Source: Antedon mediterranea (Eukaryota > Echinodermata > Crinoidea > Comatulida > Antedonidae). From it: 64,000 nt of DNA. The notes under the pieces are model-generated. The model worked only from the letters and a program-made list of their open reading frames with translations. It was not told the origin of the DNA and ran no database searches. The stretch covers positions 2,576,312 to 2,640,311 of the forward strand of contig NC_092675.1 of assembly GCF_964355755.1 (NCBI RefSeq), in the 5' to 3' direction. Made by a program: the position numbers and the translations under genes. Shown here one piece after another: positions 12,205 through 24,834 of this stretch (positions are counted from its first letter, which is position 1; every line of letters begins with the position of its first letter).

Positions 12205-15200
12205 TCAACATCTTACATTTGAGTTTGCATTACTTTCTATCACTTGCGATGAATTTGTTTCATTCTGTAAAATAAAAGTACACACAAAAAATTGTTTAAA
12301 AACCATTTAGCCATCAGCGAGGGCAGTATCACTTTTTTTCTTAATAAAGCCCAGCGCTACACTGAATTAAGCGCTACACTGAATTAAGCGATACACTGAA
12401 TTAAACGCTACACTGAATTAAGCGCTACACTGAATTAAGCGCTACACTGAATTAAGCGCTACACTGAATTAAGCGCTAAACTGAATTAAGCGCTAAACTG
12501 AATTAAGCGCTACACTGAATTAAGCGCTACACTGAATTAAGCGCTACACTGAATTAAGCGCTACACTGAATTAAGCGCTACACTGAATTAAGCGCTACAC
12601 TGAATTAAGCGCTACACTGAATTAAGCGCTACACTGAATGAATATGTACTACTGTAATAACAATTTGTGAGTTTTAAATTGTTCGATATAGATGAAATTT
12701 ATCCAAAATAAATTGAGCATATAATATAAATTGGAAACTTGCTACATTCTGTAGGGTTCAAAGGGTTTCTTCCTTTGCTTCACTATGCATTTTTCCATTT
12801 ATTGATTAATAGTCCTAAGTAGTTACATATTAACAGAAGAGGAAATTTCAGATATGATATCATAAAAGAAAATCTCAAATAAAAACACAGAACGCGGACA
12901 ATTTTAAATGTTTAGTTTTTCTCTTTTTAAAATTTTATCAGTATTTTTTTTCTTTAGGTTTTGCCAAGGGTAACCATTCACTATCCTTCTTGAAGGTGAC
13001 AGGTAATAATGTTGTTCACAAGACAAGCATACACAAAATTTAGTCTTTGGGAGTGAAGTTGTAAATTGGCATATATATGACAGGACTTGAACCCAGGACC
13101 CTTGGATTGGTAGCCAAGCATCATAACCACCAAGCCACAACTCCACTCCAATTGATTTAGTACATACCACTGAATATGATGGCGGTGGATTACGATATTC
13201 ATAGTTCCATACATAGGAGTACATAGGGGTATAAGCTGTTACCCCTATCATATCCCCTGGTTCATCATCTTGAATATCCACTGACCCAAAAACACACTCA
13301 GCATAACTTGGAGGTGCTGTAAAAAAAACCACAAAAATAGATGTTTAGAATTTCAAATTTGTACAAATTGGTAAACTATACATTATTTGTAATCTTACAT
13401 TTAAAAGCTGTTTACAATATCAAACTTTATGTGACAAAAAAAATGTGATGTGGCCATAGGTATATGATGTCATAGCACTACCATATTTGGGAATATCACT
13501 ACCATACTTGGGCACATCACACTCTTTTTTGGCAAACTAGATTGATAATGATAGTGTAGAAGGAGCTTTAGATAAATGTGATGCTTGGTTATAGAAAGTG
13601 GTTTGATATATGATGTGGTTTAATAGCTTAAGGAAATCAGACACAAAGAATGTTCAGAGTTTAGGAAATAAAGCATAATTAATCAGAACATTTTAATCAA
13701 TGATGTTTAATGTTAATGTTTATGATTGAAGTTAGTAGCATAATGAAAGACAAGGCCCATCCACTCCATAGTGATTATCAAAAGAACTGGACGGCGATTG
13801 AGGACTGCTCGATGTAGAACACATTAACTTTTTCAAATGTATGAGTGGTTTAACAACAATATTGGCATGGGTTGGAGGCTGACTCACTCCTTGTGGTGGA
13901 ATTCTTCTCAGTTATTGACTATAAGCCATAGGTTCAGTGAACACAGTTTGCCCGTGTGGACTTACAAGAACTTAGTTCATCATTTGAGAAGCAAATGCAT
14001 TCGAATTCGAGAACACTTCCATTAATTATTTGATTCTATCAGGCTTTTTAATCAACTCAGTTACGTCATTTTTCTGTCAGTAATTTTGTAATGATTCTGA
14101 ATAACCTATCATAATTATTTTGACCAATAATTAATTTTGAGGAATTGTATATGAATTTCCTTTTGGAAAAATGAAGTACAATATTTTACCTTCTTGAGTA
14201 CAAATATTACGGAATGTGGCAGGATTGAATCCCAATCCATTTGATTCAGTAGCCATACTAAAGTTGAAGCTATCAACCGCCAACGGGTCAATTGGTGAGT
14301 ATGGCGGCGCCCTCAACGGAACAGTACCAATTACTATAGGAAGGTTTATGTACAAGTTGGTCGCACCAGTAATATCAAGACAAATCTAAAAAAAAAAATA
14401 TGATTTAGTAAAAATATAAATTGAATATAATAATATATATTATTATTATTTTCCCACAACTAATTTCTATACAGAAGAATAACTATCTAAGCTTGGTTCC
14501 CACTATACAGTAGAATAACTATCTAAGCTTGGTTCCCACTATACAGTAGAATAACTATCTAAGCTTAGTTCCCACTATACAGTAGAATAACTATTTAAGC
14601 TTGGTTCCCACTATACAGTAGAATAACTATCTAAGCTTGGTTCCCACTATACAGTAGAATAACTATTTAAGCTTGGTTCCCACTATACAGTAGAATAACT
14701 ATCTAAGCTTGGTTCCCACTATACAGTAGAATAACTATTTAAGCTTGGTTCCCACTATACAGTAGAATAACTATCTAAGCTTGGTTCCCACTATACAGTA
14801 GAATAACTATCTAAGCTTGGTTCCCACTATACAGTAGAATAACTATCTAACCTTGGTTCCCACTATACAGTAGAATAACTATCTAACCTTGGTTCCCACT
14901 ATACAGTAGAATAACTATTTAAGCTTGGTTCCCACTATACAGTAGAATAACTATCTAAGCTTGGTTCCCACTATACAGTAGAATAACTATTTAAGCTTGG
15001 TTCCCACTATACAGTACAATAACTATCTAAGCTTGGTTCCCACTATACAGTAGAATAACTATTTAAGCTTGGTTCCCACTATACAGTAGAATAACTATTT
15101 AAGCTTGGTTCCCACTATACAGTAGAATAACTATCTAAGCTTGGTTCCCACTATACAGTAGAATAACTATCTAAGCTTGGTTCCCACTATACAGTAGAAT

Positions 15201-18200
15201 AACTATTTAAGCTTGGTTCCCACTATACAGTAGAATAACTATTTAACCTTGGTTCCCACTAGAGATGCAACACAAGGACATCAATAAATCAAATCTGACA
15301 TAAATTCAATGCAAGGGATTTAGATGCAATGTAAGTGATTTGACCAATGACAAGCGATGGATTATTTGAACTTTCGCGTGTCATTGGTCAAATCACTTTA
15401 CATTGCATCTACATTCTTGTGCTGGGTCTCTAGTGGGAACCAAGCTTAAGACTGAGACTCCTTCGGAATCCAACAGTGTCCCTTAAATAGAGGTTTTCAT
15501 CTGAATAGTATATAAAGAGTATTTTCACATTATTTAAAAATAAAAAGCTGAAATACTTACACTAAGAAAATACTCAAGCTTGATAATACTACAGTTGGTC
15601 AACGTTGGCGTGATCGCTGGAATTTTTAACAATTTATTACTCCAACTATCTGAAGAGCGCCCTCTAATGGCCTTGCCTTGTATACAGGCAACCGCACTAC
15701 GTACAGACCTCGATTTTCCGTCAGCATAGAACATTGTTCTTTGGTAGAGGGTCGCCTTCGGTTTCATTCTCCTTGCTGAGCCATTTTCATATTCTCCTGT
15801 AATAGCTATTGATTCTCCTGTACAACAGAATAAAGTACTCATTTCCAATTATTGCTACAATACTGAATGTTTAAAGGTCTTTCTACACTATCAAACTTTA
15901 TGTGACAAAAACAGTTACCCATATAATATATTTTTACATATTTATTGAAAAAAAACAAATTCATAGTAATCTATTCACCTGGACAATAACCTTTACGGTC
16001 AGTCTTCACTGACATGCTAATTTGTCCGGCTGCACACAGACCACAGCAAACGGTCTTTTCTTTTGTTCCTACAAGTGGCGTCTGAAATTTAAGATCAATT
16101 AACTTAATTAGTATTGACAATAAATATTTAATAGGGCCTTTTCAAAAGCACTGCAGACAATAGTAAAATTTGGCAACTTTTATTGATGATCATTCGAGAA
16201 CAATTTATGAAAAAAAAAAAGAGATCCTTTATTTGAAATAAAACCATAAGAATGTAATAAACATCCAAGTTCCCAGCTTGAAGGACCAATCATATGCAGG
16301 GCAAAACAAGACAACAATACAAAACGTATACCTACAAGTAATAATGGAGTGTTAATATCAATGTGGTCTATAACGGTAAAGGCCAGCTTGGTACGACTGT
16401 TGAAACCCCATTGTTTGTCCACCTCAGCCTTTAACCAATAACGGATCCTGCCATACTTGCCTTCAAAAGACGTAGCAACCCTCCTAGAAAAGAAAAAAAA
16501 TGTAAAAAATTACTTTTTCTGCATTCTTGTAAATTAACCCTTGAAAAATAAATTACTTGCAATTTCTTGGAAGCAGTTTATCAAGTTAAAAAAAAAACAT
16601 AATGATTTCATACAGTTACAAGGAGTTATCCGCTGAATGCGGATAACTAAAAAAAAATTAAAAATTCTCTGGTTAGAACTCCAAAAAATCCTTAATGGAT
16701 TTATTATATCATGCAATAATTTGACCTTGATGTAAAAGACTTCTTAATGATGTTTTTTTTTTCAAACCAGAATGAGTTATTGCTATATTGAAATAGCATC
16801 AAAATTCTTAATTACTACAGTTAGTTGTTTTGAATGTATAGTAATTACAGTATACTCGACGTGTATTTGCGCCATTGGAATAATTACCCTTCGTCATAGT
16901 ATTTTTATGGAAAGGTCTACTTAAAGACTGACCAAAAAACAACATAATTATGCATATTTCATAGGGTTGCTTAGTATTACTACATTTATTGTACATGGCT
17001 TGCCCGCCACAAGTATCGATTGGAGTAATCCAATTGATGTACAACTTCTAGGGCTCTTGTTTCTTCTTTTTAATTAATTAATTATTAATTATTTATTTTC
17101 AATACTTTATTTTTGTCAAATGTAAGAAGAAATAAATGTTACTTGGAATGAAAGTGTACAATATAATTAAAACAAATAAAAATAATTTGGCATTGGTATA
17201 AACTGGCGTTATGCATCAGTATTTTGATATACCAAAAACATTTGTATGGGTTAGCAGAAGCTTATACCCTTTTCGCAAAATGTAACGACTTGTAACCAAG
17301 TTTGCATAGTGTGAAGACAATTTTCTGGAAAACCCCCGAGATTTCACAGAGTCCCCTGTGAAATACACACCAACAAGAGGCCTGTGTTTTTATTCCGAGA
17401 TTTTCCTAGTTCTTACTGCATATGCGTGTATTACCCTGGTATTCACCAATCATATTAATCAAATAGCGCGCAACTATTCTCTCCTCCAGATGTTTCACAA
17501 GGTTTGAGTATGCGTGTGTGAAAACATGTAATAAGTCGGGAGATCATGCAGATGTGAAAAGGGTATTAGTTCCAAAAATATTTCCATACATGTACAGTAA
17601 ACAATGTTGAACAACAATTCAATTAATGTTAATTGTTATTTTTGTGTATATTTCAACATGTTATTGTACACAATAGAGAGGCCTCTGAAAGGGTTCTGTT
17701 TACCCACAGCGTGTAGACTGTTATTGTAAAGTAGCAAGCCATCTCATTTAAATAAATATTAACAATATAATTATAATGGCCTTTCTTTTAAAATACTGTA
17801 TGTTATTGTCAACTACCTGTATACATTGTATAAAATCTGTGTTAATTGCAGATATAATAAGCAGCCAGAAAAAATATTATGCAATATTGATGCAGGACAT
17901 TGTTAAACTTCTTTCACCAGATTGTTTATCATTGCAATATATAATAATTACAAATCAAGGACATACTGTAAGTGTGTGGCTATGTCTTTAGTCGAGCGTA
18001 AATCCAGTTTTCATGTAATTTTTTAATTTTCCAATGTCAATGAAAACCAGAATTACCAAGACATCCTTATCATAATGTGACATTACAAAATGGCATTTTT
18101 AACTAAAAATAATAATTTTTTTCAGGAGAAAAGAAATGATGACGATGGTAAGTGGGCGTGTCTCACTTGAGGGCGTCCTGGGGGCGGACTGATCCATTAT

Positions 18201-21200
18201 CTGACAGGAGTTCGGGAAAATTAATGTTATTAATGTTCTTCTTTTCGTAATGTTTACCTCTCGTTGGAGAGAGAGGCTTATGTTGGTTTATCCAGGTAAG
18301 CTAAGCACGATATAGACTATACTTTATTAAACTAAAAAGTCAACCAGTAATATCATAATACATTTAGCTTTTTTATTTAACATAAAAAAGGATTAAATCA
18401 TTTAAAATTAAATAATTATCATAATCAGAGTCAAAACTTTACATTTTATTTGTGGCAATAACAATAATTTATTAATTTTGAATAAAAATAATTAATTTAT
18501 GCTACAGCATACTGCACAATACTCATTAAATGTCAACAATCAATTATATTCAAAACAATGCAAATCGTAACAATGTATACACATATAAATTGCATAAATT
18601 GATATAATTTTAGGTTTGATTACAATGCAGAAAAAAATGCTTCCTTATGTAATAAAATACGAAGGGTTTTTGTCTTACCATCGATCTGCACTCTAAGTCC
18701 AATAATTCACAAGATTCCTAAAATCATTCCTGAAAATGTTATTTCCTTTAAACGTGAACTTAAACAATTTATTTCCAGTTAATATTGTTCGTACTATGTA
18801 TATATATATATATATATATTTTATCTGTCAACGATTTTAACTTTTATATGAATTTTATATAATCATTGTACATTTTTAAGCCTTTAATTAATATATTTTA
18901 TGATGTCATTTGAATATTTCATATTTTAAGTGTTGTACTGTATGTTTGTTTTATCGAGGGCCCTGAATGATCAGTTCTATTAGGAACTGGATAGGCTACC
19001 CTCAGTAAATATGGTAATAAATAAATAAAATAAATAAAAATAAATGAATTTGGAATGATAAATGATGAGACATACATTTATTTGTAATCAAAGTCATGGC
19101 ATTGGAAGACTCATTATTTTGGCTTGACAAAAAGAAAATTTTTATTTCAAAATCAATAATAGGATATTAGAAATCAGTTTAATTGCCATTACTGTACTTT
19201 CAGTTTGTCTGGCATCTCTATTTTATCTCATCTTTCTACTGTAACAACTCACATCACTGTAACATTTTTCTTTGTATTGCTTACATGAACATTTGTTATT
19301 TTCTTTGTTAAAAGAGCTTAATTAATCAATTAATTAATGCCATGAATTGAAAAAATACATAAACCAATAGTAGTGTTGGTAATATGAGTGCCGCTTAAAT
19401 ACATGGATAAACCGATATAGGCCTCTAACCCTCAAAGGAGAAAACATAACTTGAAACACTCATCCAAGATAATGAAATTCTCTCAAGTGGGTGACCCTGC
19501 TTTTTCTTTCAAGACATCCAACTGTTAGCATCAAACTTCAAGGGCAAGATAACAACATACTGTACTATGCTTGTGATATCATGAATTATTAATAATATGA
19601 ATTAAAAAATCACAATAATTAATATATATAATTAGTGCTGTACATACCCATATGGAATTTGAAAACTGAAGATAAATTCATGACGACCAACTCCTAAGAC
19701 TGGGTTGCTACCAGATTCATTCTCATCTGAAAATATTATTATCAACAAAAATAATATCAATACCTTTAATTAATGCCAATCTTGATGTATTTCATGTAAA
19801 ATAATACCCGGGATTTATATAGCGCCTAATGTTGTGAAACCTCTAAGCGCTGAACCTTATTACCTCGGTCATTTTTGCATCAAACATGTATGGAAACATA
19901 CTCCCATAATGCAGCTAGTAATCAGCGCAAAGTTGTGTCTTGATCTAACTAGGTACCCATTTATACACCTGGGTGGAGAGAGGCAAACGTAAGTAAAGTA
20001 TCTTGCCTAAGGATAAAAGCAATGCGGCAGAGTTGGATTCGAACCGCGATTTCACGATCAGTAGTCCAACACACTGCGCCACATACCCTTACAAAACATG
20101 GGCCTACTGTATAAACGTTTTTCGCACTATGTGTTTACTTCACTGCATGTATGAAATGCCTTTAATATACTGTACAGTACCACCGATATTAGTTTTAATG
20201 CATGAAATTAGCTGCAATTTTGTAATATTGTTTTATATATTTAGGTACAGTATATTTATTCATAAAAAGACATCAAATACAACGGCAGCCAAAAGGCTGA
20301 AAAGTAGTATTATACAATATTTGATAAAAATATATAAATACAATCAATACCACCAATGCAAATAATTTAATAGTTTATTCAGGAATGTCATACAATTAGT
20401 ACCTACAATAATGCCTGCCATTTAATCCAAGCTTTCACATAGGCCTAATACGGGATAATGAAAGTTGAACTTTCATACTGTAACATGTTATTACTGCAAC
20501 AATTATAAAATATTATACAAATAATGAATGTTTATGAGTGTAATGGTACAAATAATGGCACGAGGTGAATGATGAAAGGTTATATTTCAATTTATTTAGG
20601 TGTTAACTGTTAATAATCACTATCAATTATGTCTCCCATACTGTAGTTACATAAGCCATGGAGGAAATATATATATATATATTCCTCCATGCATAAGCCA
20701 TACAGTTATATATATTTTCCTCCATGCATAAGCCAGCTCCAGAAAAAAAATCTGGTATTGACAAAATGATAATTTGAAAAAATGACTAATGGTATTGAAT
20801 AATGGACACTCCTACTGTACTATCCTACTGGTACTCTATCACAGTATTATATTAGACAAAGAAATGACAATTATTGTGTGGTCAATTTGGCTGCGATTTT
20901 GCAAATTAGTATGTAAGATAGAATTTCAAAACTAAGAAGCGTGGAATAATTAGAGCAATTAGCACTAACTACCGTCGTTGTAATGTTTTATTTAGCCAAC
21001 TCACTGAAAGCATGGCAGTTAATTGGTTGACATACTGCTTCTACTAGGGCTGCACTTCTTTGGCCCAGTAACCTCGTTGCACTAAACATACTGTATACAT
21101 ACAACAGGCCTTGTTTTTTTAAAATTATAGGTGTTCTACAAATTGCACTCCTCAATACATTCAGGGGTGCTGTACTGTAGGTGTGCTGTTTGTATTTTGG

Positions 21201-24200
21201 TGTTTAGATAGAAGTATACACAGTACATTACATATGTATTGTTTTACTATTTTATTTTATTTTAGGCTGGTTGTTTGATTGTTTGCTATCATATCCATCT
21301 ACTACACACATGGGTTTAATAAAAAAAAATTACCGCAACTAAACTAAACTAAACTATTTGAACTGCCTGGGGTATTGTATGGTTGGTAGTTTGGGGTTGG
21401 GGGAGGGGGGGGGGGAGGGTGTGGCACGAGGTAACTGGGATTATCGAAATGACTATAAATATAACTTGAAACTGAAAGGTGTGAAAACATTAAATTTAAA
21501 AACTGGGAGATGGGGGAAGTTGTTCGTATCTTTAGTGATATAACAAAACTGTATGGGATACAAGCTGAAATTTGTAAATATAAAGAAAAGAGATGCTAAT
21601 GTACACATATTTGTGCCAATTATTATTCAAAACAATTTCTAATCTAATGTCTAACTCATTCATTAAAGAACAGAAACATTAATGTAATATAAGAATGTCA
21701 GATTGATTGATTGATTTAATCTATTGTACTAAAAGAGTATTAAAACAACTTACTGTACAAGCAACAAATGTTCATTTTAAAACGTAATATTCCATGAGGT
21801 ACTAATATTTGATTAAATTATGCTAATAGTACTGAAGGAATACAGTTGAAAATTAGAAAGCATGAAATGTATTCATGAAAACCTATACCAAATACACATT
21901 CAACCAGAATCCTTCGGGAAAAACATAACAATGAGGTACGAGAAAGGTTTTGAAATTAGAATCACAAAAAGGATATGTTGAATGTTGATAATGGGGTAAA
22001 GCTAATTAATTTAATGCTTCAACTATATATCACTCCAAATCACCTAACTAACGATGTATTTCAAAGGCTCTGTGAAATCTCGGGAGAAAAACACACCAAC
22101 TAGAGGCCTGTTAAGTTGTTCTGAGATGTCTCGAGTTTGTACTGCGCATGTGCTTTGTCCTGGTATCTAACTGACCAATCACAGTACATCTGAGCGTGAC
22201 GTTTTTTGTTACTAATTTTTAAAGTTGTTCTAACAATAATCAAATAGCGCCCCCAAACATACAATGACAATTACTTCTACCGAGATTTCACAAGGTTTGC
22301 AAATGCGTGTATGAAAACATTAAAAAAGTCTGGAGATCAAAATATGTAACAAGTTGTAACAATTTGTGCAGTGTGAAAAGGGATATCTCCATATAATTAT
22401 AAGCAAAGACAGTTTTAGAACCTGGGTTATATGAAATTCTTATAATAAAGTTAATACACATAAATAAATAATGGCACAAAATGACAAGGTCAAAGTTCAT
22501 GAAATCACAAAGCAATGAGTTTCGACGGATAATTAAATATTGATTGAAAACAGGTGAATTGACTGGTATCCTGCCTTAAATATGGATGTTGATGTCATGA
22601 TTGTCTAATAATTGAGTAATTTATTTGCTTAGAAAGTCTAGCCTTAAATGAGATGTTGAATGTTGATCCTTACAAATTGCACTCCTCTCAACACATGCAG
22701 TGGTACTGTAGGTGTGCAGTTTGTATTTTGGTGTGTAGAAGTTAAAGGTTTTGTAAATGGCACTTCTGAAACGTGGTTCCCACTAGAACGCAACGCAGCG
22801 ACGCGAAGTGCTGTATTGTGTAATCACAAGTGGGAACCGACGACGCAACAGTGCTGCAAACATCGAAACTACGGGAAATCAAATTAGTTTGATTTTACTC
22901 GACGCAAGGCAAAAGAACTCTGGAAAACATAGTACAGCGCATAGCCAAATACACGGGGTGAACCACATCAAAGTCTACGTCAACTAAGCTTTGCTTTCAC
23001 GCAGGTGGGGGCAAACACAATTGTTGGAAGGGTGTTCTAGTGGGAATCATGCTTTAATAAGGGATATTTTACAAGTGTGTATGGTGAGTGATCGTACTTC
23101 CCCGTCTCACAAAAATAAATTATTAGGCCTATAGCACTAATGAAAAATTATAAATTTTACTGAATTTAATTTTACTGAAAAAATACCTAAGAAAGAATGT
23201 GCAAGAGAGTACTACTACTGTACACCGAGTTATTAAGTAGTGTTTGTGTGACACTGCACATTTTTTCTGGTGAATTTTCAAAACATACCTTTACCAAATA
23301 AAACCTTCTTCTGTGAGAAATACTCCTCCTCTGCATCATAGAATTTAGTATAAGATCCCGTTTGATGGCCACCTCCTCGAGATTCGCTCCAATGTACCTA
23401 GAGTAGTTTGATAATTGACATAAAATACTGTGTTTATGGATTAGATAATTTAATATAATAAATAAATCAAAAATTTACTGTAGGCCTAGGCCTATGTTTT
23501 GAGTAGATTTAAAGTTTTTTGAAGAATCATACATCTTGCATTCAATGCTGTTCCGGAGATTGGATGAAAATTTGGGAGGTTCGAGAGGAAGTTTTTTTTG
23601 GACAGTGCCTTAACGTCATGGCCTAATCAAAATGAACACTATAAATCTGTCCTTTGTGGCGCACAATGAATTTTGGAAGTACTCAAAATGATTGAATGGC
23701 AGGCCAATATGCACTGTGCTGTGACACTGTGTGTGACCATTGAAAATACCCCCGATTTAATGTAAATAAAATACTAGATTATTCATGTATTCAGTAACAT
23801 GACTATCGACTTCTACAATGTAGTATTTGTTTGTGTTGAACAAGACCTAGGCCTAGCTAGCCGTACAAACTCAGATAAAATCCGAGTCTGGCTAGCTTCT
23901 TTCTAACTAAAGTTCCTGTGTCACACTGTGTGTGATTTCTTTTTTAATTTGCGAGGAAGAAGGAAAGGGAATCATTTTTTCAGAAGGTTAATATAATAAG
24001 TAAAGATTTTTTGGATTACTCTACAGTAGTACTACTATACTGTGAATAGAGATATAGGCCTAGGCTATATATATATCAGGGAAAAATTGTGTTTTGTATA
24101 GCTTTTTGCTATGCTACACTGGCGAAATTATTCCCTGTATATATATTTTAAATAGGCCTAGGCTAGGCCTATGGACCGGTACCTTTGCGAGACCGCGCAT

Positions 24201-24329
24201 GCAGATACGGATTCCCCTCAACTTGAGGTCACCTCGTAAATCCACAACAACATGGCCTGACACAAACTCGCCAGCTGAGTAGACGGATTTATTATGATCA
24301 AGTGAAATGTGGAAGTCTCTAATCTTCAT
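12205..24329 (-). CDS. Arrestin domain-containing protein (ARRDC2/3/4 type, alpha-arrestin)
   Basis: Nine coding exons on the minus strand: 24329-24183, 23397-23289, 19726-19648, 16483-16336, 16081-15979, 15817-15561, 14385-14190, 13316-13168 and 12264-12205. Phases agree throughout; the product is about 415 aa, the usual ARRDC length. The arrestin N domain begins MKIRDFHISLDHNKSVY and includes GEFVSGHVVV and RGLAKVHWSES. The arrestin C domain includes GLCAAGQISMSVKTDRKGYC, then INLPIVIGTVP. The tail holds two PPxY motifs (PPSY in exon 8, and again in PPPSYS) that in this family bind WW domains of NEDD4-type ubiquitin ligases, plus RAPPYSP. Expected role: a membrane-associated adaptor that directs ubiquitination and trafficking of receptors or transporters. 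The start was set at the first ATG of exon 1; a GTG 6 nt upstream is not used. The exon 1 donor (AAG|GTACCG) is the weakest junction, and the last exon (19 codons) is less certain than the rest. Confidence 0.9.
12353..12639. repeat. 17-bp tandem array, about 17 units
   Basis: Unit AGCGCTACACTGAATTA with few variants (GCGATACAC, AAACGC, GCTAAAC). It lies in the last intron of the ARRDC-type gene, about 90 bp upstream of the last exon in transcription order. Each unit contains the palindrome AGCGCT. Confidence 0.95.
13060..13148 (-). mobile_element. tRNA-derived SINE head (family S3)
   Basis: On the minus strand, GTGGCTTGGTGGTTATGATG (A box) and GGGTTCAAGTCC (B box) at tRNA spacing. The following sequence stays open in the frame of exon 8 of the ARRDC-type gene, so a retained-intron transcript would carry a SINE-encoded tail. 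It is not an intact tRNA gene. Confidence 0.6.
13404..13570. mobile_element. MITE family A, diverged copy
   Basis: Left AAAGCTGTTTACAATATCAA, right inverse GTGTAGAAGGAGCTTTA, interior GTGACAAAAAAAATGTGATG and CACTACCATACTTGGGCACA. Lies in intron 7 of the ARRDC-type gene. Confidence 0.75.
14468..15261. repeat. 36-bp tandem array, about 22 units, derived from a MITE end
   Basis: The unit contains TAAGCTTGGTTCCCACTA followed by TACAGTAGAATAACTATC; units vary mainly at TCTAAGC/TTTAAGC and AAGCTTGG/AACCTTGG. AAGCTTGGTTCCCACTA is the terminal sequence of MITE family B, and the array runs straight into the rest of such an element at 15262. It lies in intron 6 of the ARRDC-type gene. Confidence 0.95.
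15245..15448. mobile_element. MITE family B member adjoining the 36-bp array
   Basis: The left end AACCTTGGTTCCCACTAGAG is continuous with the last unit of the tandem array. The right end is the inverse CTAGTGGGAACCAAGCTTA at about 15430-15448. The interior contains GTGATTTGACCAATGACAAG and the inverse TGTCATTGGTCAAATCACTT. Confidence 0.85.
15873..15960. mobile_element. MITE family A, one end only
   Basis: AAAGGTCTTTCTACACTATC then AAACTTTATGTGACAAAAAC matches the left end of family A; the right half is not present. Intron 5 of the ARRDC-type gene. Confidence 0.6.
16622..16648. repeat. Short perfect inverted repeat
   Basis: AGTTATCCGC and its inverse GCGGATAACT flank a 5-nt loop (TGAAT), inside intron 3 of the ARRDC-type gene. 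It would form a small stable stem in either strand; no function assigned. Confidence 0.6.
17263..17567. mobile_element. MITE family C (TATACCCTTTTCGCA ends)
   Basis: Left end TATACCCTTTTCGCAAAATG, right end inverse GATGTGAAAAGGGTATTA. The interior includes CCGAGATTTCACAG, CACCAACAAGAGGCCTGTG, ACTGCATATGCGTG and AATCAAATAGCGC. A second, left-truncated copy is at 22068-22385. Confidence 0.75.
18612..19035 (+). pseudogene. Non-LTR retrotransposon 3' end relic
   Basis: A short coding-like stretch ending about 18780 reads IIPENVISFKRELKQFIS before a stop, typical of the LINE C-terminal NSFKRxLK tail. A 3' UTR (CAGTTCTATTAGGAACTGGA, GGCTACCCTCAGTAAATATG) and an AATAAATA-type microsatellite end at about 19040 follow. 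Upstream frames are broken. Lies in intron 3 of the ARRDC-type gene. Confidence 0.6.
19807..20084 (-). mobile_element. tRNA-derived SINE, family S2, full-length copy
   Basis: On the minus strand: ATGTGGCGCAGTGTGTTGG (A box), CGGTTCGAATCC (B box), then a body with ATCCTTAGGCAAGATAC, CACCCAGGTGTATAAATGGG and GAGGTTTCACAACATTAGGC, ending near CGCTATATAAATCCCGGG. The plus-strand copy at 47773 and the 3' fragment at 5447 belong to the same family. Lies immediately downstream in coordinates of exon 3 of the ARRDC-type gene, in intron 2. Confidence 0.85.
22068..22385. mobile_element. MITE family C, left-truncated copy
   Basis: Shares CCGAGATTTCACAAGGTTTG, CACCAACTAGAGGCCTGTTA and AATCAAATAGCGC with the copy at 17263 and ends in TGTGAAAAGGGATA. 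The left TIR is not clear. Confidence 0.65.
22770..23055. mobile_element. MITE family B, long variant, opposite orientation
   Basis: Starts ACGTGGTTCCCACTAGAACG and ends TAGTGGGAATCATGCTTTA. The interior AAGTGGGAACCGACGACGCA is the inverse of the interior at 10299-10528. Intron 2 of the ARRDC-type gene. Confidence 0.7.
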
Positions 24330-24834
24330 CTTCACAGGTCCTTTTAACGTCTTTTACGTAAAATATACACAAATTCATTATGCTTCTTTCCAAAAGTGAG
24401 GCACACATCCAGTCATTAAACACATTATTTCCAGTCAATGTTGACAAAAAACCCACACAACATCCATACAAATTTTTAGCCTCCACACTCTATATTGTGT
24501 GTGTGACCTTTTCCGGAAATAAATTAAAGTATTGTTTATTATGATACCCATAATGCTTTTCAAGCGAGCGAAAATCAGCTGTTGCTTAGTCTGGGTTCCA
24601 GACGGAGTTTTGTCTTAATATTAGTAAAAAGATAAATATTTTGGCACATATGGCGTTTCATACGTATACTACTCGATTTTGGACAAAAATCGCGGTCGAA
24701 ATAAAAACAAATAAATTAAAAAAAAAGATAATACAGACTTGGGGCAAGTCTAGCTGCTGCTATGCCGCTCTAAACACAATACAAGAAAAGTTTTCTATTA
24801 CCGTATTATTTGAATTACCTTGAATTACCTTGAA
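24330..24834. other. 5' flank of the ARRDC-type gene
   Basis: Sequence upstream (minus strand) of the ARRDC start codon. No clear TATA box or spliced 5' UTR junction could be fixed. The open frame at 24641-24823 shows no recognisable similarity. Confidence 0.35.

Noticed and set aside
14468-15261. Regular ~36-bp repeats resembling a CRISPR array
   Set aside because: Direct head-to-tail repeats with no unique spacers, in an intron of an animal gene.
20003-20365. 120-codon plus-strand frame
   Set aside because: Its first part is the antisense of a tRNA-derived SINE head, the rest AT-rich spacer.
24330-24335. Two-codon upstream extension of the ARRDC-type protein
   Set aside because: It would begin with GTG; the ATG at 24329 is the plausible start.
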